Below, piece by piece: positions 27,101 to 39,400 of a stretch of DNA of 64,000 bases (the first letter of the stretch is position 1; every line of letters begins with the position of its first letter). The notes under the pieces were generated by a model, which saw only the letters and a list, made by a program, of their open reading frames with translations, did not search any database and had not been told where the DNA came from. Made by a program: the position numbers and the translations under genes. Source of the DNA: Acridotheres tristis (Eukaryota; Chordata; Aves; Passeriformes; Sturnidae); contig CM072894.1 in assembly GCA_037013685.1 (NCBI GenBank), forward strand, positions 25,419,529-25,483,528, written 5' to 3'.

Positions 27101-27883
27101 TTTAGAATAGCTGGTATTCTGTTTGTAGCTTTCACAGCTTTTAATGAGACAGGAAAAATTACACTTATCTCAGTGATAAGGACCTGCTTGGAAGGTCACA
27201 GCATTTGTGAAGTACTCCCACCATGAGGCAGTGCTCAGTGACCACCTAGGCTGATTGACTAAGTGAAACAGCCTCAATTTCTACTTGCTTTCAAATATCA
27301 TTACCTTTGCAGTAACTTTAAATATTCCCAAGGTTAGACAGCATGATTCAATCTGTTAAGTATTATAGCACTGTCTCTAAGAATTGGCATCCTCCCCTTC
27401 CCAAGACACACTTCTTCCAGTTCTGAAGGGAAATGGTGCTAATTAGCTGTATTATGAAGATATGACATCTTAATTCGCAATAGTACCTTCCTTTTAGGAG
27501 AGCTAGCTAATTGCAGGACCAGAGCTCTTAAAAATAAAGGCTGTATTAGTTATAGACAGTGAACAATCTTCCTGGTTAATAGCTTGGCTCATGTGTATTG
27601 CCAAGAAATCCCAGGCGAGACAATGAATTTATGTTTGTCAGCTTTCTTTTGATTTCACCAAATAACATCACAATGGTGTCTGTAATACAACAATGCAATG
27701 TGGTATAGGGTCTGTCTGCACAATGTGGATACACCTGAAGCAGTTTTTAATAGCAGTAAACTACTTGGCAGAACCATGGACTTCAGCTTGAATTGATTTG
27801 AACAGAATTTGCAAGTGGTTTTGCTTCTCAGCTTGCTGCTGCAGGTATCCAGATTTTCCACTAGCACCCATGTTGACCTGGAT
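21107..27883. other. Unassigned stretch between the CR1 fragments
   Basis: No gene is recognised. Two short segments have good borders on both sides: 21686-21749 (TATTTCCCAG before, GAAGAG|GTGAGT after; open in two frames) and 22237-22269 (CTTTTTCCAG before, GGAAG|GTAAGA after; 33 bases, open). A 53-codon frame at about 25329-25490 has protein-like composition but no Met start and no match I know. T runs occur at 24363-24390 and near 24698. Confidence 0.4.
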
Positions 27884-27970
27884 ATCACAGAATCATCAAG
27901 TTTGGAACAGATCTTCAAGATCATCTAGTCTAACCATCAATGTAGCACCACTACGGTCATCACTAAACAA
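27884..27970 (-). mobile_element. Short CR1 LINE 3'-end fragment
   Basis: The plus strand shows ATCACAGAATCATCAAGTTT, then GGAACAGATCTTCAAGATCA and TCTAGTCTAACCATCAATG. This follows the CR1 3'-end subfamily whose reverse complement starts with ATCACAGAATCATCAAGGTT (from memory). Similarity is lost after the ACTAAAC near 27968. The piece is strongly truncated and older-looking than the one at 20.9 kb. It marks the minus strand as the element's sense strand. Confidence 0.8.
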
Positions 27971-30900
27971 AGTGGATGTGTGTCTATTAGCCTCAGCAGA
28001 GATTGCAAAGCACATTCAGATCAAGAATTTTTTTATGATTGTACTCAAAGGAGTCCTGCTTGAGAAAAGGATTTTTTCTTTTACTTCACAAGGTGCTCAC
28101 TCTTTATCAGCTTCTGGTACATCCAGATAGAGGTGGGGGAGCTTGTACAATTAGCCCCCAGATCTGAAAATGCAGTAGCAAAGAGATAAAAACCTGCATA
28201 TTTTCCCTTTCCCATGTCTGCTGCCTCTGAGATCCTGTCTGAGGTTTAGGCAGGTCTGGATCAGCAGATCAATACTTCAAAGACTCTGGAAAGAAAAGTC
28301 AGTCCCAGAGTTGTGTAGCCATCTAAATGACTTGCAGCCTCTTTATGGCTTCTAAAACACTAATTTTTCATCTGTGATCATATCTAGCTGTGATACATTA
28401 GGAAGAAAATATCTTCCCAGCTCCTCTAAAGATTCTCTGCTTTACTGTGATCTACATACCTGCCAATATCAACAACAAAATTAGTCATCTTTTTAATCCT
28501 TCTTGGATACTGGCGTTTGAAGGCATGATTTGAGACCAGAAATAGAATTCCCTCTTCCCATGTCTGTGTTTCTGAATGTTTATCCTTTATTATGCTTGTC
28601 TATATCACCTATCTTGAGAGGAAACACAAGGTATCTACCTTTAATAACTCCAGGAATAAGAAAAATACTTTTGAATAGTTCATCTTTTTCAACAGAAGAG
28701 GTTTAACACGGAGATGGGAACTTTTTTTTCTTACTACTTCTTACATATGGCTCTGATTATCAGCATAAGAATGCCACTTCAGCCAAACCTTGTCTGTAAA
28801 CCCAATACAGAAAGAAAAATGTGGTTTCTAACCTGTACTAACTGAGCCAATAGCAAAATGCTGGCATACAGGCAAAATTTGCTCTTGTATTCCCCATCAG
28901 CTGGTGAGCATGAATGTCCCATGGGTGGAACACATGGGACTATAAAAGGCACAGTGGCAATGGGACATGCAAGGATATATTATCAATATTGGCTGCTATT
29001 TTCCCTTTCCAGCAACAGAAACTGCTGAGATCTGAAGAGCTGCACCTTCATGCTTTTGCTCAATGTTATGTACACTTCAATCCCACTGTCACTGTTCTAT
29101 TTGCTGCAATGTGGAGATGGGCAGCTTGCTCAGAATGACAGGCTGGGAAGCCCATCTTGCCACAAGCTCTCCTTCCCCTTGAGTGCAGTAAGATGATTAT
29201 TTAAGTACAAACAGACTCAAACTTTTGGCAGCTGTCAGGAACATTAAAGGTCACTTAATACAGCAATTTTCAATGCATTTTCTGCTGAGTTGGAAGTAGT
29301 TCCAGCACAGGGAGTAAGCCACTTTAGTACAGGTACTTTCTAGGCATATATTTTGCTTCAGAGCATTGCACTGCTTCTGCGTGTTCATTACACTCAGCAA
29401 TATTGAAAAGTGGGCCAGGGAGCTGCACCTAACAGCAGGCTCACAAGCCATTCCCTTCCCTCATAGTAAGATCTTCCTCAGATCAGCCAACACATCTTAC
29501 TCCAGGATGGTTTTGCCCTCTAACGTTTCCTCTGTTCTTCATCAGACTTCTGTCCTCATGTCTTGTAAAACCCCCTAATGTCCACGCTCCATTTCCCTGG
29601 TTTTCATGATTGCATCCATAAGTAACTAGCAGATGATGTGTGTCCTGCAGACTTTGAAATTTCCCTCCTCCTGCTATCAATGCAACCCTACAGACATACA
29701 CAGTGTATTTTCCTAATCCCAGACTTCCACAATGTATCTTTCATCTGACACCTGGAACATGCAATGTTGCATAAATTTGTGCCAAAATTATAAGATTCTT
29801 ACTACCCTTCATTAAAGCTCATATCTAGAGGATGGATTACAGAAAAGCTTGCATAAAGGGGCAGATAAATCAGATAAATAGACTCCATAGAGGAAGAAGC
29901 TGTCAAGGGGAGACATGTCTATATCTTAGGCTGATGGACACTCACTGACTGACCACATTCACATTTCAACTTTGGCAATCACACGGGCAAAACAGACTGC
30001 AAGACCTCACAAATCATTAAGCAACGTGAATGATTTTCAGTTCTGTATTTAAATGTCAACTTTTTTCCGAATGTAGCAACAAAGCTTCATACATACAGAT
30101 TGCAAGTTAGAGAGGCAGATGATGGTAGGTGCCTCTGTCTTATGGTAAAATATGTGAGAGAACTCGAACATATTCCTGAACGAGTAAGGCAGAGCGTGTC
30201 CTACAGCACCACCTAGCAGGCTAATTTAGAAGTGGTCCATATCCCTGGATCCCTGACTGTAACGATGTGTATGTGCATCAAAGCCGGGGTGCATTTTGCT
30301 CTTGTTTCACCTTCCTTGGTGTAACAGCTGCTTCTTGAAACCAGAACCACGCCAACGTGGTGATTAGTAAAGCTGGGGTGTCTGCTTTTCCCAATCGTAT
30401 TTATTATGAATCTCTTAGGAGCAACCATTGTAAAAATGCAATGTCAGATTTTTGAGGTTTAATGTAAGAAAACCTTGTTTTCTAGATCTCTTCAGCCGGT
30501 GCAGAAGCACGTCTCAAAGTCAGATTTCATAAACCCACCCAACCCTCTCTCCATGTTCACCAGTAGGCTAAGTAAGTCTCAGTGTGATGAGAGATTTTAA
30601 AAGCCTGAGAGTCTCTGTGTGTTTCTGTTAGTGGGAGTCTGTTGTCCGTCATCACCTACATACACTTTTTCTTTGTACATCTGCATGAACTATGAATATC
30701 AATGCCAACTTACACATTGTAAGTTTTGGAAGATGACGAATTCCATGCTGAGGCTGTAGAGCAAAGACTGTAACAGCTCTCTGCTGATATAAAGAAGGAG
30801 GTGAAGCTTTTTTAGGTTTTTTTTTTGGTTGTTTTTTTTTTCCTGGCTGCCTCATACCTTGCTAAAGCCTTGGCACTTCTCAGAGTTTTCAATGCTGCCA

Positions 30901-32159
30901 TTCTGGTCGATAACCAAGCAGAAAATTATGCCTTTTTGTCTGTTACTATGTTTTCTGCTAATAGTGAAAGAAATATGGTGCATAAGAGGGTCTGATAGGT
31001 GACAGAGCTGGCAAAAAGTGGCTCAGAGAGGGACAGGTGAAAAAGGTGGGATCTTTCCTCCTACTTCTCCCTTTGGGTGGCAGCAGACTATTCATCTGCC
31101 TTGCCATACTGCCTAAAACCATAACCTAAGGGTAGAACTGTGCCCTGTCATGAAGGAGAGTGTTTTCTTAGCAATTAGCAATCTGTTTATTGGAAGTTAA
31201 AACCAAGGTAGCTTCTGCTCACAACAGGCTATGCCTAGCCAGACCTGTTTAGCACTGGCATTTCTAAAAATCAGATCATCTAGTAGGAAAAACATAGCAT
31301 AAATATCTTCATTAGGATACTTTCATGAAAGTCCTAAAAACCCCCATGAATCTGAATGAGAACTCCTAAGTATGCAGTTTACTAGCTTAATCCTTTTATA
31401 TGAACTCAGATGTTTTGCTAAAATGTCTGGGAACTAAACCTCTACGGGTAAGAAATACTTCAACCAGGGGCTGCTACAAAGAAAGCAAGATTTGTCAAAA
31501 TTAATCATAAGTAAGAACAACTTGCTTTTATTTCCATCCTGTTGCCTCAACCCACTACCCAGCGTAATTTCCATTTCGCTAGTGAAAAATTACTACCCTA
31601 TCACTGCCTGGTGTGAAGGGACACTTTAGAACAATCATCCAGCATCAGCAAACTTTCTATAAATGAGATAAACCCGACCTTTTACTATCCCCTACCCAAT
31701 TAAAATCCTAACCTGGCCAAAAGCTATTCTGTATTCTTGTTTTGCAAGGACTGCACATGCCAGGGGCAAGGCTGGACTTCCCAGAGCTCTGCCCTGGGAT
31801 GCCAGTGCTTCCAAAGGCTGCTCCTCTGCCACCCAGCCACTCTGCACTTCACATCTCTCCAGGGCTCTCGGAGTGCCCAGGCTGGGCAACAAATCCACAC
31901 GGCCTCATTGAGAAACTACACTGACAATCCGCTTTGAGCAGTGACTATAAAGCAAATTTTTAAAAAATATCCCTTCATGTCTTATTTTCTCATTAGGAAT
32001 GACAGAGAAAACAAATCCTACACGACGGACGCCAGCTTTGTCATTTTGCTGCCTTCCCGGCAAGCATTCCTGCCCTGCAGTGGAGAGGGCTGTGTTGATA
32101 ATACAGATGTAAAGTACTTTGCAGGAAGAACACTGGGAGTTATAGCACAAAACACAAGC
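27971..32159. other. Unassigned non-coding stretch upstream of the CpG island
   Basis: No gene, RNA or transposon is recognised. T-rich runs interrupted by GG lie at about 30810-30841. CpG density starts to rise only at about 32160. Confidence 0.5.
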
Positions 32160-32281
32160 GCACAGAATTAACTTGTGACGCGAGCAGAGAGCCTCACGCT
32201 GAGGCTGCCCTGTGAGGGGAGGGGAGGGCGTCTCCTGCTCTTCGCTTGCACAGGCAGGGGTGCGATCTTCTCCCCGGCCCG

Positions 32282-32423
32282 CTCTCCCGAGGCCAGGCTC
32301 GGGCTGTGTCACTGCAGAAACACCCGGGCCGCTCTGAAGGAGCCGTCCCCCACTCTCCCGAGGCCAGGCTCGGGCTGTGTCACTGCAGAAACACCCGGGC
32401 CGCTCTGAAGGAGCCGCCCCCTG
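32282..32423. repeat. 71-bp tandem duplication inside the CpG island
   Basis: The block beginning CTCTCCCGAGGCC at 32282 recurs at 32353. The first 64 bases are identical (32282-32345 and 32353-32416); the remaining few bases of each copy differ. Each copy carries the same CpG-rich segment and GCAGAAACACCCGGGCC. The perfect identity suggests a recent duplication or conversion, or an assembly artefact. It lies just upstream of the GC boxes and donor of TMEM177, so it could affect promoter strength. Open frames through it reflect only its base composition. Confidence 0.95.
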
Positions 32424-32467
32424 CCCGCCCCTTCCGCCCGCGGCCCCGCCTGGGCCCGGGACCCGCG
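32417..32467 (+). other. TMEM177: Probable non-coding first exon of TMEM177 (3' boundary only)
   Basis: The right boundary is a good donor, CGCG|GTAGGT, with the GT at 32468-32469. The left boundary is unknown. I show only the part downstream of the tandem duplication, and transcription may start further upstream. It would join the acceptor at 35371-35373. The mammalian gene likewise has its coding sequence in the last exon after a 5' UTR exon (family knowledge). No transcript evidence is available here. Confidence 0.5.
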
Positions 32468-35373
32468 GTAGGTGCTGGGGCGGCCGCGGTGCGGGCGGGC
32501 CGGGTGGTTCCCGCCGCGGGGTTGTGGTTTTCTGTCGCCCTCCTCTTCTATATTCTTAATTTTCGTGACAGCCCGAGCCCTAGAGGCATGTCCGGCCCGC
32601 GCCCCATTTCTTGATTGATTGTGCTTTAAGCAGGGCTCTCATCTCGACTGCGTGCGATTTTAAAGCAATAAATTCAGTAACACACACGTGTTGTGGCCAG
32701 ACCTGCCTAGATATCCCCCATCTGAACTTTAGCTGTTACAGTTCTGTGAGTTCAGTGAGAATTAAGTGCCTATGACACCACAGGGATAGAAAGTACTTCA
32801 GCATTTGCGGGAGGCCGCCGTGTAAGTGTGGTGGTGGCTTCATGGTTACTAAATGATTAAATTTACAGGATATGGGCCATATAAATTGCCTTGCCGTTTC
32901 CGGTTGCTTTACTCGTACATAAATTGCACAAAGTTTATGAATAAAAATAAAGATGCCATACACGGGTAGAGTCTTAGTGGGATATCTGCAGGAGCTGAGC
33001 ATCTGCACTGACCCTTGGGAAAAGTTTAAAAGCATAATTGCTAAAATGTATTGTGGGCATTTTTCCTTTTATTTTCCTGAATATGGACTATTATGAGAAA
33101 ACAAATACTCTGTGGCATTTCCTGCTTACTTTTGCATTCGATGATCAAGATCACGTTTGACCATGCAAGAAAGGAGAGTAGAGTTTTCAGTGTGGTCTGT
33201 CTTTCCCCACGCATGTGTGGATGGAAGCTGAAGAGGGAATTTTCTTTTCCTTGCAGCATTTCTAATCTTAAAACGATGCTAGCCAGCTCCAGTGAGAGGA
33301 CGTTCTCTGACAGGTGAAACCTGTGAAGTCCCTGCCTCAGCTTCACATGAGGATCAAGTGATAGGCTCCCTATAATCATCCCCTTAGAAGTGCTTCCCCC
33401 TGCACTGTAAATTACATGACCTTTTCAATCAGATCTAGACTACCAGATTTTCTGAGAGGTCAAACTTCAAAATGGTCATTTGAGTTTAAGTATTACCATT
33501 TTCTGGTTTTTAGTTCTATTATCAAGGAGATTTTCTCCTGAAATTTAGTTTCATCCAAGCTTTTGGCTCTTTAGCAGGTTTTTCTTAAATAGTATTGTCA
33601 AAAACCTCACCTCTGTCTTCAGCAGAATGTAAGAATACCACTAGTTATTACACTAAGAAATACATATTAAATTGCTGTATGATTACATACATCATTGTTT
33701 TTATTAAGCACTCAGTGTGTGTTCTGTGCAGCATAAACATTAAACAAGATTATTCTTCCCCTGGTGAATTTACAATCTGAAAGATCTTAATAGGAAGGAG
33801 TAGTAATAACATATCATTAAAACACCACCTTTAAATTAATCTCTTTTTGTTTCCCTGTGGTTAACACTCATTTGCTGTTGATAATGACTGGTGTATCCTG
33901 GCATGCCTTGTAGTGCTGTTTGATGATGTTACAGACCCCAGTTGTCCACACTATCCCTCTGTGAGAAGTTCTTGTCCAGCACATGTGGAAGGAGAGCATA
34001 TGTCCCTGCTTCAGCTGCTGCCATACAAAGCCCAGCAGCATAGCTGAGACCCACCTTTCACGGTACTCCACGCTTGGTTGTTGTATCAAAGCACAATTTC
34101 CTTCTGCCACCGAGGCTTCCTGTGAGGACAGCTGGAAACACTCATGTCTTTGACAGCTGCAGCAAGATTCTATGGAGCTCGTGTGTTAAAGCCCTGAGAG
34201 AAGAGACTCTGCAAATGGAAAGAGTGGCGTCCAGTTTTCACTGATTTCTGTTGGATTTAGGTGCCTAATTCACTTTTATACCTTCATAGTAGTATTATTC
34301 TAGGAGGGAATTCTGTAGCCAATAGATTTTATTTTTTTTTAAGAAGAGATTGGAGCTTTCCTGGGCAGAGCACATAATATGGTTTGGATCACAGAAAGAA
34401 CTGATGCTTCCCAAGGGAAGCAGGATGCATGAACTGGATGAGTTGGCAAGTTTGAGAGTTTTTAAGTTTATTTGCTTATTTAAAGAGTCGTAATATAGTC
34501 GTAGGCCCTGAAACAATTTATGTTCCAGTTTCTGCTCTAGATTGAAAATAGTATTTGTCAGAGGAATTATTTCAGAGACAAATTTTTAAAAGTAGCTACT
34601 GAAAGCATGCTGTTTTCTGAAAATAGCTTTTTGCTGAGTGAGCTAGAACCACTGCCTGGAAGTTGAAAGCTGAAAGAAAGGAAAAAAAGCAGTGTAGAAA
34701 AAAAACGTACTGTTTCTTGTTGGTTTTGGTTGGTTGGTTGATTTTTTTGTTGTTTGGGGTTATTTTTAATAGTGAGTTTGACTATTCATCAGAGCAAACT
34801 CCTAAAGGAAAATTCTGTCTCCTGAAATTTTTCAAACCAAAATCTGATCCTGTTTTGAAAGTTGTAGTTTAACTCAGCTTATCGAATTTAATATTCAGGT
34901 CACCGATTAACATTTTTGCACTGTAGAGGAGATTGACATAGACTGATGTAATTATTGGCTCTTTCTGACCTCAATACCTATAGACTGTATAGTGGAAGGT
35001 AAGAGTGGGATTGTGCTAGCAAGGACTAGACAAGTGTGTTGGGTTAATACAGGGTATGTATTGATTGCTGGGGGAGGAGGAAGTGTGGTGGCTTTAGTAC
35101 TGTCTTTATTGTGGTAAATTGATTTACTGGAGGAAAGGGAGAACTTAATTCTTAATATAAATCATCCTGTGTTGCAAGGTCCAAAAATTATTGCATATCT
35201 CTTCCTCTGTAAAGATACTTTGTGTTTTGTTAGTGTAAAAAGATGTTTGTTTGGGTATTGTGCTCTGCTTATTCTCATGTCTTTTTCTTTAGTTGTTTGG
35301 GGTTTTTTAAGTGCTAGAGAGATGACAAACCTATCTATGCACACTTTAATTCCTGATTTTGTGTTACAAACAG
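32468..35373 (+). other. TMEM177: Probable TMEM177 intron 1
   Basis: The inferred intron runs from the GTAGGT donor at 32468 to the CAG acceptor at 35371-35373, about 2.9 kb. The acceptor's pyrimidine tract is moderate: T-rich at 35356-35365 but interrupted by ACAAA. The interior is AT-rich with no recognisable gene. It also holds a GGAAG|GTAAGA donor-like site at about 34998-35003 that could belong to an alternative leader exon. Small open frames inside look random. Confidence 0.5.
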
Positions 35374-35387
35374 GTTAGGATTTGACT
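35374..35387 (+). other. TMEM177: Exon 2 leader of TMEM177
   Basis: Fourteen bases separate the predicted splice acceptor from the start codon. They contain no upstream ATG and end in ACT directly before ATGG, which gives a strong Kozak context (A at -3, G at +4). The boundary depends on the acceptor being used. Confidence 0.5.
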
Positions 35388-36338
35388 ATGGCAGTGCGGT
35401 TCCTGCGGAAGGCGTCTGTGTGGTTAAAGAAGCACAAGATCGCTGTGTTGGCCGTTTCTTGCATGGGACTGCTTGGCACTAACCTTTCCTATCATGTGTT
35501 TCCTGAGCAGACATTCAAACTGTTGCATGAGTGTTGGTCAGAGGGGCAGCCAGCTGAGCTTTCAGAGAAGCTCTGTGGTGTGTTTCAGGATGTCCTTCAA
35601 GATACTGGTGTGAAGTCCATCGGCTCCTACAGAGCCTTTGCAGCTTCTGGCTTCCACCCTGTGAGCGCTGGAATTCCCTGGCTGCCTGCAGGCTCTTTGG
35701 TGGGCATCCCACTTAACTTTGATAGCACAGCTGAGGATAAAAAAGGAATAGTCAACCATGTAGTTGTAATAAATGGCAAGAAAGTAGACTGGGAGAGCAG
35801 TGAAGGCATGGCTTTGAAGGAAGCTCTCACATTTTCCCTTAGAGCTCAGAAATTTGCCATTGCCAGAGAAGTTGTGTACTTGAAGAGTGGCAGTCCTTTA
35901 GCAAGTGCAGTTGTGGCTCCGACTTGCTTGGCTGGGACGTTTGTCTGTGGGACAGCTCTAAAGCTGCTTCTGGGGTTATCCACAGGCCCCCTGATCCTCC
36001 GTAGCCTCTGTAACCTCGTCACTGCCATGGGAGGGCTGCTCTGCTACAGCATCTCTTCTGATGCCATCACCTATCAGCTGGACTGCAGGGCCGACAGGAA
36101 GGCAGCCAGGCTCTCCGAGGACTACGCCAGAGGTGGCCTTGAATTCTATGATAAAATCTTGTTCCGCAACAGGATTTTTCGTGGTCTGATGGGCAAACAA
36201 GGGATGGAAATGTATGCCCCGAGTGGTAACCTTTTCCCAAGGCACTGGTTCAGAATGAAGTATACCCCATACACTTACCGGAGAACTTTGATTGTTAATA
36301 TTTTAAGAGAGCTCCAGGCATCAGATAGGAGTGCTTGA
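35388..36338 (+). CDS. TMEM177: Transmembrane protein 177, complete single-exon coding region
   Basis: The frame encodes 316 residues, close to the 311 or so of mammalian TMEM177. The family protein lies in the mitochondrial inner membrane and works with COX20 to stabilise newly made COX2 during complex IV assembly (established knowledge). Visible here are a basic N-terminus (R4, R7, K8, K14, K15, K17), a first membrane segment at about residues 18-37, and two closely spaced hydrophobic segments at about 172-196 and 200-222. Blocks I recognise from the family include PVSAG (91-95), VGIP (105-108), AQKFAIAREVVYL (153-165), the GG-EFY block (249-254), SGN-PRH-FR (279-289) and PYTYRR (294-299). 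I chose the ATG at 35388 because it has A at -3 and G at +4 and matches the family start. The frame stays open two codons upstream to a TTG, which is not a credible start. No frameshift or internal stop is present. Antisense frames over it are shadows. Confidence 0.96.
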   Translation: MAVRFLRKASVWLKKHKIAVLAVSCMGLLGTNLSYHVFPEQTFKLLHECWSEGQPAELSEKLCGVFQDVLQDTGVKSIGSYRAFAASGFHPVSAGIPWLPAGSLVGIPLNFDSTAEDKKGIVNHVVVINGKKVDWESSEGMALKEALTFSLRAQKFAIAREVVYLKSGSPLASAVVAPTCLAGTFVCGTALKLLLGLSTGPLILRSLCNLVTAMGGLLCYSISSDAITYQLDCRADRKAARLSEDYARGGLEFYDKILFRNRIFRGLMGKQGMEMYAPSGNLFPRHWFRMKYTPYTYRRTLIVNILRELQASDRSA

Positions 36339-36497
36339 ATTTTAAACCTGTGAATTATGTATTTTGGAACACCGCTGTGCTGCTTTTTTTTTTCCCTTCT
36401 GTATCTTCATTAGAATTTCGGGGTTTATTTTTGCATATAGTTCGGGAAGAGTTATTGCACGTTTCTTGAATAAAGAATTTTCTCTTAAAATATTAAA
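36339..36497 (+). terminator. TMEM177: TMEM177 3' UTR with polyadenylation signals
   Basis: A canonical AATAAA lies at 36469-36474, about 130 bases after the stop codon. A weaker ATTAAA follows at 36492-36497. A GT-rich stretch at about 36516-36530 (TTCTGTGTGC) fits a downstream cleavage element. Cleavage is therefore expected near 36485-36515, giving a short 3' UTR of about 150-180 bases. The T-rich run at about 36383-36394 lies inside this UTR. Confidence 0.8.
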
Positions 36498-39400
36498 GAC
36501 TTGCTTCTAAAGTGCTCAGTTCTGTGTGCATCTCGACTCACAAGACTGCTGAGAAGGGAAACTTTTCAGACACTGATCTGGAAGTTCTGCTGTGCTGCTT
36601 TGCCTTCCTGCTATTTCAGTCTGGCAGATTGGGAGGGGCAAGTCCAGCAGAGAGTTTTGGGATCATTATAATTTAAACTGGGGTGCTTGCCGTTTCTCCT
36701 ATGGAACAACACAAAGATATTTTAAAAAACAGGCTATCTTTATCATGTGGTTACATAAATATCAAGACACAGAGTCTTTCTGTTCTGTGTAAGTTCTTGT
36801 GCTGTGTATATTCATACACTGCAATCACCATTCTTCAATAGGATACATTAGTTATGCTGTAGTTCCTACCAATACAGACAAATTATTACCAGCACCTGCA
36901 TAATTTGCTTAAATCTAGTTCTGCTCTCTCCAGGGCATAGTGGCTGCAGTGTCACCATCAATGTTTCCCAGGAGTGGTAGTATGTAACAGGACTGTCCTG
37001 GGTTGGTTGTTTTCTCACAGGTGGGATAAGCATATTGAGAAAAAGTTTTTCTGCTTGCTTTGGTATCATTTTTTGTTTCATTTAAAAATAAGTGTAGATG
37101 TATGTCACCTCTTATATCAGTGAAGGCAAGGTATGAGACATAAGTCTGGCATTTGGTGCAGAAACTGATGAGGAGTTGCCAAAGGAAATTATTCTCCTGT
37201 ATCTGACTGGCTTAAGAAGATTTTGTCTGGCAGGCCAAGCTTGGCCCAGGATTACTAATCTTCTGGAGAAGTCTTTCCACTATAGCTTCACTTTGATTTT
37301 CAAGGTGATAGTTCTCAAACTTTGTGGTTCCCTCTTCTCTATGTTTCTGTTGCTGTTCCCTGGTGACATCAGAGCAGTTCTCCTCACCTGTGTCATCATT
37401 CCTACCAGCAACTTCTATTTTGTGTCTTCTCAGTCAGAGATGTGCTGAGTGTCCTCTCTGCCCTGGCTTTGTCCTTTCTTCATCTGCTACAATAAAACTA
37501 TCATGCCTGTGTTTGCTCAAAGCATTACTGAGTTCTGTTTTCCTTTTGAATCACATGGTGACATAAAATTGATATTCTGGCTGCCGAAGCACTGCTGTGG
37601 CTTTCCATTGCTGAAGCCATGTGTGTGAGATGTTTGAGTTTCTGCTGAAGTAATCTGTGCCTCTGAAACATCACCTATTGCTTGCACTTGTCCTCATCAA
37701 GTCATTAGATGCCTCTGGTACTTTTCTGACTGTAAGGCATAAAGCTATTGTTTTTGTGTCCTTTGTGAAAGATTTTGATAAAATTTCCTGGTCTGTGGAA
37801 TGAAAAGAGACTTTACCTTTTAGGCAGGAGTCTTTTAAAGCTTTGGGCTAAATCTTTTTTTTACTTGTCTTCCAGGTAAATCCAATATAAGACATCACAA
37901 GTCTCTTGATAGAGTGACATAGTGACTCAAGACTGGAATATAATTCCTGGTTTATATACCCTGTGACTTCAGTTCATCCGTCTGTTACTCCTTCAGACAA
38001 GTCTAAACTCCATGAAATATTCTCAGAGAGAACTTGGCCCACTTGGTTTATGTGGTTGAAGGAGTTGCTGCTACATAAAGAGCGCAGAGAGGAAATCAAG
38101 GCCTTCTTGGAGATTTACAGCAAGTAGTAGTTTAAACAAAATGAAATTAATCTACTTGTCTTTTACCACTCTTTACTGTTGTTTTTCATCAAAATGCCTG
38201 CAGCTAGTGTGGCTGTTTGACATTCTCAGGATGTAAAGCCCCAGTGATGCTAATGGGTTTTTCAGTTGTGCATTTCACTTGACTCTTAGAGCAGGATTCT
38301 TCAAGAAGCTCCACATATCTATAAATGCTGTGTCCCATTTACCCTTCTTTGAACTTGCTGTGGCACACTGCTGTTGGTGAGGAAGGGCTGGCTAGCATCA
38401 AGACACATGCCCCTTCTTTCCAGAGACAGATTCTTGTCAAGGGCTTACACACCTCCATCTCTATGTAGTTGAGCACAGTGTCATACTGTTAGTATAGGGA
38501 AATCAGGAATTGCAATCACAGCTGCTAAGTAAGATTTCCCTGAACTTTGGGAATGTGCAGATTGTTCTGGAAAAGATTTTTGTGTGCGTGTGTTGCCTGG
38601 TAATTGTTGCTTGCAAGATCGCCCATGCTATTTGGCAAGTAAGAATAGCACAACTCAAATAAATGGCCATGACAGTGCTCATGAAAAGTCTTTTATTGTA
38701 CTGCAGATGTTTTTCTGTAGGCAGAACTATCACTGAAATCAAACATGAACTCCACATATTGGTGATAAAAATGGTCTGGTTTCGAGAGTTCAAGGAGCAA
38801 GCACCCCAGAACTAAAGGTGGCAATGTTCCATGTTAAGAATGGTCTGACATGGAAAAGCAAGTTCGTTCAGTGGCCCAGAAAAGGCCAAACAAATCAGTT
38901 TGTAAGTCGTGTCAGTGAACAGCCTCCCCCAGCTCTGAAGCTGAAAATCTGAGGAATTTGAAGAACTTGTTTTTGTATTAACTGGCTTGTCTTTTGCTGC
39001 TCAAACAAGGCAGACTTTGTACAAATTTTTGTGTAGAAAAGCAACAAGAAAGTTAAGCTAAAAGGAATTGCTAGGAGATGTTGATAAAAGAAGATTAAAT
39101 CTGGTAACTGTAAAAGCAGAGTGGAATAATGAGATCTCATAAAAATGGATACTATCTACAGATATGAAGCTCTCTGTCTGGTAAAGTGATTAAAGGATGA
39201 AGAAGTATGAGTAGCAAATGACCAAAATGAGTTGCTAGTTTAAATTTAGATAAAATCTAGTTTAAAGTGGAATTTGCTTGACTGGTTTATTTGTGTTATT
39301 ATGCTGAATGTTCTAGGTAACTGAAAAGAAAATTATCCTTGTAACTTTTTTTTTCTATAAATGTGATTCTTGCTGCTACATAAAGCTTTAGTAGGTGATG

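Larger units (their letters stand above)
32160..32600 (+). promoter_or_regulatory. TMEM177: CpG-island promoter of TMEM177
   Basis: This is the only substantial run of dense CpG dinucleotides in the window, and it stands out sharply from the AT-rich flanks. It contains GC boxes (CCCCGCC at 32444-32450, GGGGCGG at 32477-32483) and an ETS-type core read on the opposite strand (CTTCCG at 32431-32436). ETS sites of this kind are common in promoters of nuclear genes for mitochondrial proteins. No TATA box is evident. No ATG occurs between about 32161 and the splice donor at 32468, as expected for a leader free of upstream start codons. The start site cannot be fixed from sequence alone. I infer assignment to TMEM177 from the distance, the orientation and the lack of another gene. 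Confidence 0.8.

Noticed and set aside
1..32159. CFAP221 exons expected from synteny
   Set aside because: I looked for its more conserved segments in plus-strand frames and could not identify any with confidence, so no gene is annotated.
31905..32614. Long open frames on both strands through the CpG island (for example 32246-32614 and 31905-32312)
   Set aside because: They come from GC-rich composition and the 71-bp duplication, which makes the peptide repeat itself; the frames exist on both strands at once.
35515..36245. Several antisense and alternative frames over TMEM177
   Set aside because: They are shadows of the real coding frame with no family motifs.
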